A stretch of DNA of 8,246 nucleotides, taken from contig JANXRR010000279.1 of NCBI GenBank assembly GCA_025356795.1, positions 1 to 8,246 of the forward strand, written 5' to 3'. Position 1 is the stretch's first letter. The number at the start of each line of letters is the position of its first letter. Below the pieces are notes generated by a model. That model searched no databases. It was not told where the DNA came from and worked only from the letters and a program-made list of their open reading frames with translations. Shown here piece after piece: positions 5,380 through 8,246 of the stretch. The position numbers and the translations under genes were made by a program. Source of the DNA: Bacteroidia bacterium. GTDB lineage: Bacteria > Bacteroidota > Bacteroidia > Cytophagales > Cyclobacteriaceae.

Positions 5380-5949
5380 ATGCCTAAAATAGTAATTGTA
5401 GACAATTACGATTCATTCACGTATAATTTGGTTCACATAATTCGCGAGCTGGGATATGAAATCGATATTTTCAGAAATAATACCATTGAAGTGGATCAAG
5501 TTGCCACGTATGACAAAATTATCCTTTCGCCAGGACCTGGTATTCCTGACGAAGCGGGGATTTTAAAGGCTATAGTGAAAGAACTTGGTAGTTCAAAAAG
5601 TATTTTGGGTGTGTGTTTGGGGCATCAAGGCATTGCGGAAGTTTATGGTGCAAAGCTTTTTAATATACCACAGGTTTTGCATGGCGTAACTTCTCAGCTT
5701 CAGGTGATTAAAAGCCGAGAAAAATTGTTTCAGTCATTGCCTACAAATTTTAACGTTACACATTATCATTCTTGGGCAGTTATACCAGAGACAATTCCAA
5801 ATGAATTGGAAGTGACAGCGGTAAACAAAGATGGATTGGTAATGGCTATTGCACATAAAACGTTTGACGTGCGTGGGGTACAGTTTCATCCCGAATCAAT
5901 AATGACTGAACATGGAAAAACAATTATGAAAAATTGGATTGATTATTAG
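5380..5949 (+). CDS. trpG: Anthranilate synthase component II (glutamine amidotransferase)
   Basis: This 189-residue class I glutamine amidotransferase releases ammonia from glutamine for TrpE. Visible motifs are the opening IVIVDNYDSFTYNLVHII, the oxyanion-hole segment SPGPGIPDEAGI, the nucleophile motif GVCLGHQG with Cys79, the HYHSW segment at 128-132, and VQFHPES with the catalytic His170 and Glu172. The frame is open back to a TTG at 5371, but ATG at 5380 gives the usual MPKIVIVDNYDSF start, so I chose it. It is a separate protein here, not fused to TrpE or TrpD. In some bacteria the same subunit also serves PabB in folate synthesis; no pabB lies nearby to settle this. Confidence 0.96.
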   Translation: MPKIVIVDNYDSFTYNLVHIIRELGYEIDIFRNNTIEVDQVATYDKIILSPGPGIPDEAGILKAIVKELGSSKSILGVCLGHQGIAEVYGAKLFNIPQVLHGVTSQLQVIKSREKLFQSLPTNFNVTHYHSWAVIPETIPNELEVTAVNKDGLVMAIAHKTFDVRGVQFHPESIMTEHGKTIMKNWIDY

Positions 5950-5979
5950 TCTTATGGTTTACTTACTACCCTTGTTTAT

Positions 5980-6972
5980 ATGAAAGAAATACTAAATGAA
6001 TTAATAGAACATCGATCGCTAAGCAAAGAAATCGCTCGTAAAGTTTTAGTTGACCTTGCTTCAGGAAAATATAACCAGAGTCAGATGAGTGCTTTTATGA
6101 CTGTTTATATGATGCGGGCCATAACCATCGATGAACTTCAAGGCTTTCGCGATGCCATGTTAGAGCTTTGTATACCCATTCGGTTTGATGTTCCGGTGAT
6201 GGATGTTTGCGGCACAGGAGGTGATGGCAAGAATACTTTCAATATTTCAACCCTTAGTTCTTTTATTGTGGCTGCTGCTGGCCAACCTGTAGCAAAGCAC
6301 GGTAATTATGGGGTTTCATCTGTTAGTGGATCATCTAACGTGTTAGAATACTTTGGTTATAAGTTTATCAATGAGAAGGATCAATTAGAGAAAAGTTTAG
6401 AACGCGCCAATATTTTCTTTATGCATGCACCACTTTTTCATCCCGCCATGAAGAATGTGGCACCTATAAGAAAAGAATTGGGTGTAAAGACTTTTTTTAA
6501 TATGTTGGGGCCAATGGTTAATCCTGCTTTCCCGCCCCGGCAATTGGTCGGTGTTTTTAGTTTAGAATTGGCACGACAGTATGGTTACCTCTATCAAAAT
6601 ACCGATAAAGACTTCGTGATTTTGCACGACATTCAAGGCTATGATGAAATATCCTTGACTGGTGCTTTTAAATTTTTTACGAATGAAGGGGAAAAAATGT
6701 TTGAACCATCAGATTTAGGTTTGCCCCAAATTGATCATGAGGAAATTAAAGGGGGAACTACCGTGGTGGAGTCTGCTGAAATATTTATGAAGATTTTAAG
6801 TGGAGAAGGAACGAACTCCCAACGCGCTGTTGTTATTGCCAATGCCGGAATGGCCCTATATTGTGGCAATCGGAAATCTGGATTAGAAACTGCAATGGCC
6901 AAAGCAAAGGAAGCCTTGGAATCGGGTGGGGCGCTAAGAACATTTAAAAAATTAATGGATGTGGGGCAATAG
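5980..6972 (+). CDS. trpD: Anthranilate phosphoribosyltransferase
   Basis: This 330-residue enzyme transfers phosphoribose from PRPP to anthranilate, the second step of the pathway. It shows the glycine-rich PRPP site CGTGGDGKNTFNIST (77-91), the KHGNYGVSSVSGSSNVLE segment (106-123), the anthranilate-binding region around Arg164 (IRKELGVKTFFNMLGPMVNP, 163-182), and the DE pair at 222-223 in YDEISLTG that coordinates magnesium in this family. Length and domain content are normal for class IV phosphoribosyltransferases. It starts 30 bases after trpG and is followed by 83 bases without a recognisable signal before trpC. An overlapping minus-strand open frame at its 3' end is a shadow. Confidence 0.97.
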   Translation: MKEILNELIEHRSLSKEIARKVLVDLASGKYNQSQMSAFMTVYMMRAITIDELQGFRDAMLELCIPIRFDVPVMDVCGTGGDGKNTFNISTLSSFIVAAAGQPVAKHGNYGVSSVSGSSNVLEYFGYKFINEKDQLEKSLERANIFFMHAPLFHPAMKNVAPIRKELGVKTFFNMLGPMVNPAFPPRQLVGVFSLELARQYGYLYQNTDKDFVILHDIQGYDEISLTGAFKFFTNEGEKMFEPSDLGLPQIDHEEIKGGTTVVESAEIFMKILSGEGTNSQRAVVIANAGMALYCGNRKSGLETAMAKAKEALESGGALRTFKKLMDVGQ

Positions 6973-7055
6973 TATTTGTTCATAGTCATAAGTAAATAGT
7001 CTTTCACCAATGGATGTGCTTCCACAAAGATTTTTTTTATACGCAATTGAATATC

Positions 7056-7865
7056 ATGAATATATTAGACCAAATAATTGAACATAAACGCAAGGAGGTA
7101 GATGAACGGAAAAGTCTATTTCCTGTAAAGCTTTTGGAGCAAAGTATCTATTTTAAAACACCGAGTGTGTCGATGAAAAAGTATTTATTGCGTGAAGATA
7201 AATCAGGTATCATAGCTGAGATCAAACGCAAATCACCCTCGAAGGGAATGATCAACCCTTACGTTTCTATTGAACGCACTTCCATAGGATATATGCAGGC
7301 AGGAGCTGCGGCACTTTCTATTCTCACCGATAAACAATTTTTTGGAGGTAGCAGCGAAGATTTGAAAATTGCACGTCACTATAATTTTTGCCCCATACTT
7401 CGTAAGGATTTTGTGGTAGATGAATATCAAATTATTGAAGCCAAAGCAATAGGTGCAGATGCAATTCTTTTAATAGCTGCCGCCTTAGATCCTTCAAGAG
7501 TAAAAGAGCTAAATGCATTCGCTCATTCATTAGGATTAGAGGTTTTGTTTGAAGTTCATAAAGAAGAAGAGCTTTATAAAGAAGTAATTGATCAAGTGGA
7601 TATGGTAGGTGTTAATAATCGTGACTTAAAGACTTTTGAAGTTGATATTACTATTTCGAAACGGTTGTCATCATTGATTCCACATCATGTTGTTAAGGTT
7701 TCCGAAAGTGGTATCTCAGATCCGGCTACAATCATTGAGCTAAAACAATTTGGTTATAAAGGTTTTCTGATGGGAGAAAGTTTTATGAAGCATAGCCGAC
7801 CTGAAAAGGCGGCTGGAAGTTTTATAAAAGAATTGAAACGAATTGAAGATAAAATAAGTGCATAA
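7056..7865 (+). CDS. trpC: Indole-3-glycerol-phosphate synthase
   Basis: This 269-residue TIM-barrel enzyme closes the ring of carboxyphenylamino-deoxyribulose phosphate to give indole-glycerol phosphate, with loss of CO2. Catalytic positions known from the family are all present: Glu55 and Lys57 (IIAEIKRKSPSKG), Lys117 (ILRKDFVVD), Glu166 (EVLFEVH), Asn188 (VGVNNRDL) and Ser218 (VSESGIS). The phosphate-binding GFLMGESFM segment follows near 236-244. The open frame extends upstream to 7014, but the 14 extra residues (MCFHKDFFYTQLNI) are unlike the family. The ATG at 7056 gives the expected MNILDQIIEHKRKEV start, so I chose it. It is a stand-alone enzyme, not a TrpC-TrpF fusion. Its last codons overlap the trpF start by eight bases. 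Confidence 0.96.
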   Translation: MNILDQIIEHKRKEVDERKSLFPVKLLEQSIYFKTPSVSMKKYLLREDKSGIIAEIKRKSPSKGMINPYVSIERTSIGYMQAGAAALSILTDKQFFGGSSEDLKIARHYNFCPILRKDFVVDEYQIIEAKAIGADAILLIAAALDPSRVKELNAFAHSLGLEVLFEVHKEEELYKEVIDQVDMVGVNNRDLKTFEVDITISKRLSSLIPHHVVKVSESGISDPATIIELKQFGYKGFLMGESFMKHSRPEKAAGSFIKELKRIEDKISA

Positions 7866-8246
7866 ACAATCTACCCTGCGCATAAAGATTTGCGGCATGA
7901 AAGCTCGAGCCAACATTAACGATGTTTCGGCATTGCAGCCAGATTATATGGGCTTTATTTTCTACGATAAATCCAAGCGACATGTTGAGAATGATTTTGT
8001 TATTCCTGAAATTCCGAATTCAATAATAAAAGTAGGGGTGTTTGTTAATGCGACTTCCGAAGAGATTTTAAAGTTGACGAAGCGGCATGCTATTGATTAT
8101 TTGCAGTTGCATGGCGAAGAGACCATTCGTCAGTGCGAGGAATTGAAAGAACTAGGATTTATCGTAGAAAATAAAGCCCATATAATCTGGCTGCAATGCC
8201 GAAACATCGTTAATGTTGGCTCGAGCTTTCATGCCGCAAATCTTTA
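7858..8246 (+). CDS. trpF: Phosphoribosylanthranilate isomerase, 5' part, joined to a fold-back copy
   Basis: The N-terminal half is clearly TrpF, the isomerase between the TrpD and TrpC steps. It has IKICGMK with the catalytic Cys12, PDYMGFIFYDKSKRHV, IIKVGVFVNATSEEI and IDYLQLHGEE. The start is set by a TAA directly before GTG at 7858; the only later in-frame ATG (7897) lies inside the CGM motif, so GTG is the best start, overlapping the trpC end by eight bases (GTGCATAA). From about 8155-8161 onward the frame stays open, but the roughly 29 residues encoded there are the reverse complement of the gene's own 5' end and are not TrpF sequence. Only about residues 1-101 should be trusted. The catalytic Asp and phosphate-binding C-terminal half are missing from the window. 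Confidence 0.85.
   Translation, partial: MHKQSTLRIKICGMKARANINDVSALQPDYMGFIFYDKSKRHVENDFVIPEIPNSIIKVGVFVNATSEEILKLTKRHAIDYLQLHGEETIRQCEELKELGFIVENKAHIIWLQCRNIVNVGSSFHAANL
7883..7974 (+). repeat. Left arm of a perfect 92-bp inverted repeat, inside trpF
   Basis: Every base of 7883-7974 is the reverse complement of 8155-8246, without mismatch. This arm codes for authentic TrpF residues (from Lys10 through DKS), so it is the original and the other arm is the copy. The arms are separated by 180 bases of normal trpF sequence (7975-8154). Confidence 0.98.
8155..8246 (-). repeat. Right arm of the 92-bp inverted repeat, reaching the window end
   Basis: This arm is an exact reverse-complement copy of 7883-7974 and runs to the last base. 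Its first six bases (ggattt, 8155-8160) encode Gly-Phe, which also fits genuine TrpF, so the join may sit in a short microhomology with the true switch at 8161. The likeliest cause is a strand-switching chimera from amplification or an assembly error at a contig end. Confidence 0.95.

Noticed and set aside
6735..7046. Minus-strand gene over the trpD 3' end
   Set aside because: It lies antisense to conserved trpD codons and encodes nothing recognisable; it is a shadow frame.
7014..7055. Upstream start for trpC at 7014
   Set aside because: The added residues do not resemble the family N-terminus, whereas the ATG at 7056 gives the standard start.
7883..8246. Hairpin telomere or terminal inverted repeat of a linear replicon
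   Set aside because: The arms are separated by 180 bases of ordinary trpF coding sequence and lie within an operon, whereas a closed hairpin end would give a palindrome with almost no loop.
7883..8246. Invertible phase-variation switch in trpF
   Set aside because: There is no recombinase gene, no second expression product, and the right arm stops at the end of the window. Inverting the 180-base spacer would not restore a TrpF frame.

Overview
The window looks like a chromosomal fragment, or the end of a contig, from a low-GC member of the Bacteroidota, most likely near the Cytophagales. The evidence is a Bacteroidota-type ribosomal protein THX gene, promoter elements close to the Bacteroidota consensus TAnnTTTG, very weak Shine-Dalgarno sequences, and a trp operon in the order trpE-G-D-C-F. 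No phage, insertion sequence or CRISPR array is visible.

Left part (1-2230): the 3' end of a coiled-coil protein, possibly an anti-sigma factor, converges on a minus-strand pair made of a TalC/FSA-type transaldolase and an FtsE-like ABC ATPase. Upstream of these, also on the minus strand, lie the small SRP RNA (ffs), with its GGAA tetraloop and symmetric loop intact, and a small acidic protein of unknown function.

Middle part (2231-3810): a decayed GNAT acetyltransferase remnant (a stop codon, a frameshift and a lost 3' half) is followed by a good promoter and a two-gene unit, an AHSA1/SRPBCC protein and a PhnB-like VOC protein. The 165 bases from 3454 to 3618 hold no gene that I can support. 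The THX gene follows.

Right part (3813-8246): the most informative element is a trp attenuator. Two bases after the THX stop codon begins an 18-codon leader peptide with three consecutive Trp codons. An antiterminator arm and a strong intrinsic terminator follow, the terminator ending 20 bases before trpE. This controls trpE, trpG, trpD, trpC and trpF, which convert chorismate to indole-glycerol phosphate; trpB and trpA would be expected beyond the window.

The last 92 bases are an exact reverse complement of 7883-7974, inside trpF. The sequence therefore folds back on itself, and the trpF 3' part is not genuine. This is probably an amplification or assembly chimera at a contig end and should be treated as such before any biology is inferred. 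I see no convincing new multi-gene system. The items most worth a second look are the attenuator, its placement directly behind a ribosomal protein gene, and the fold-back.
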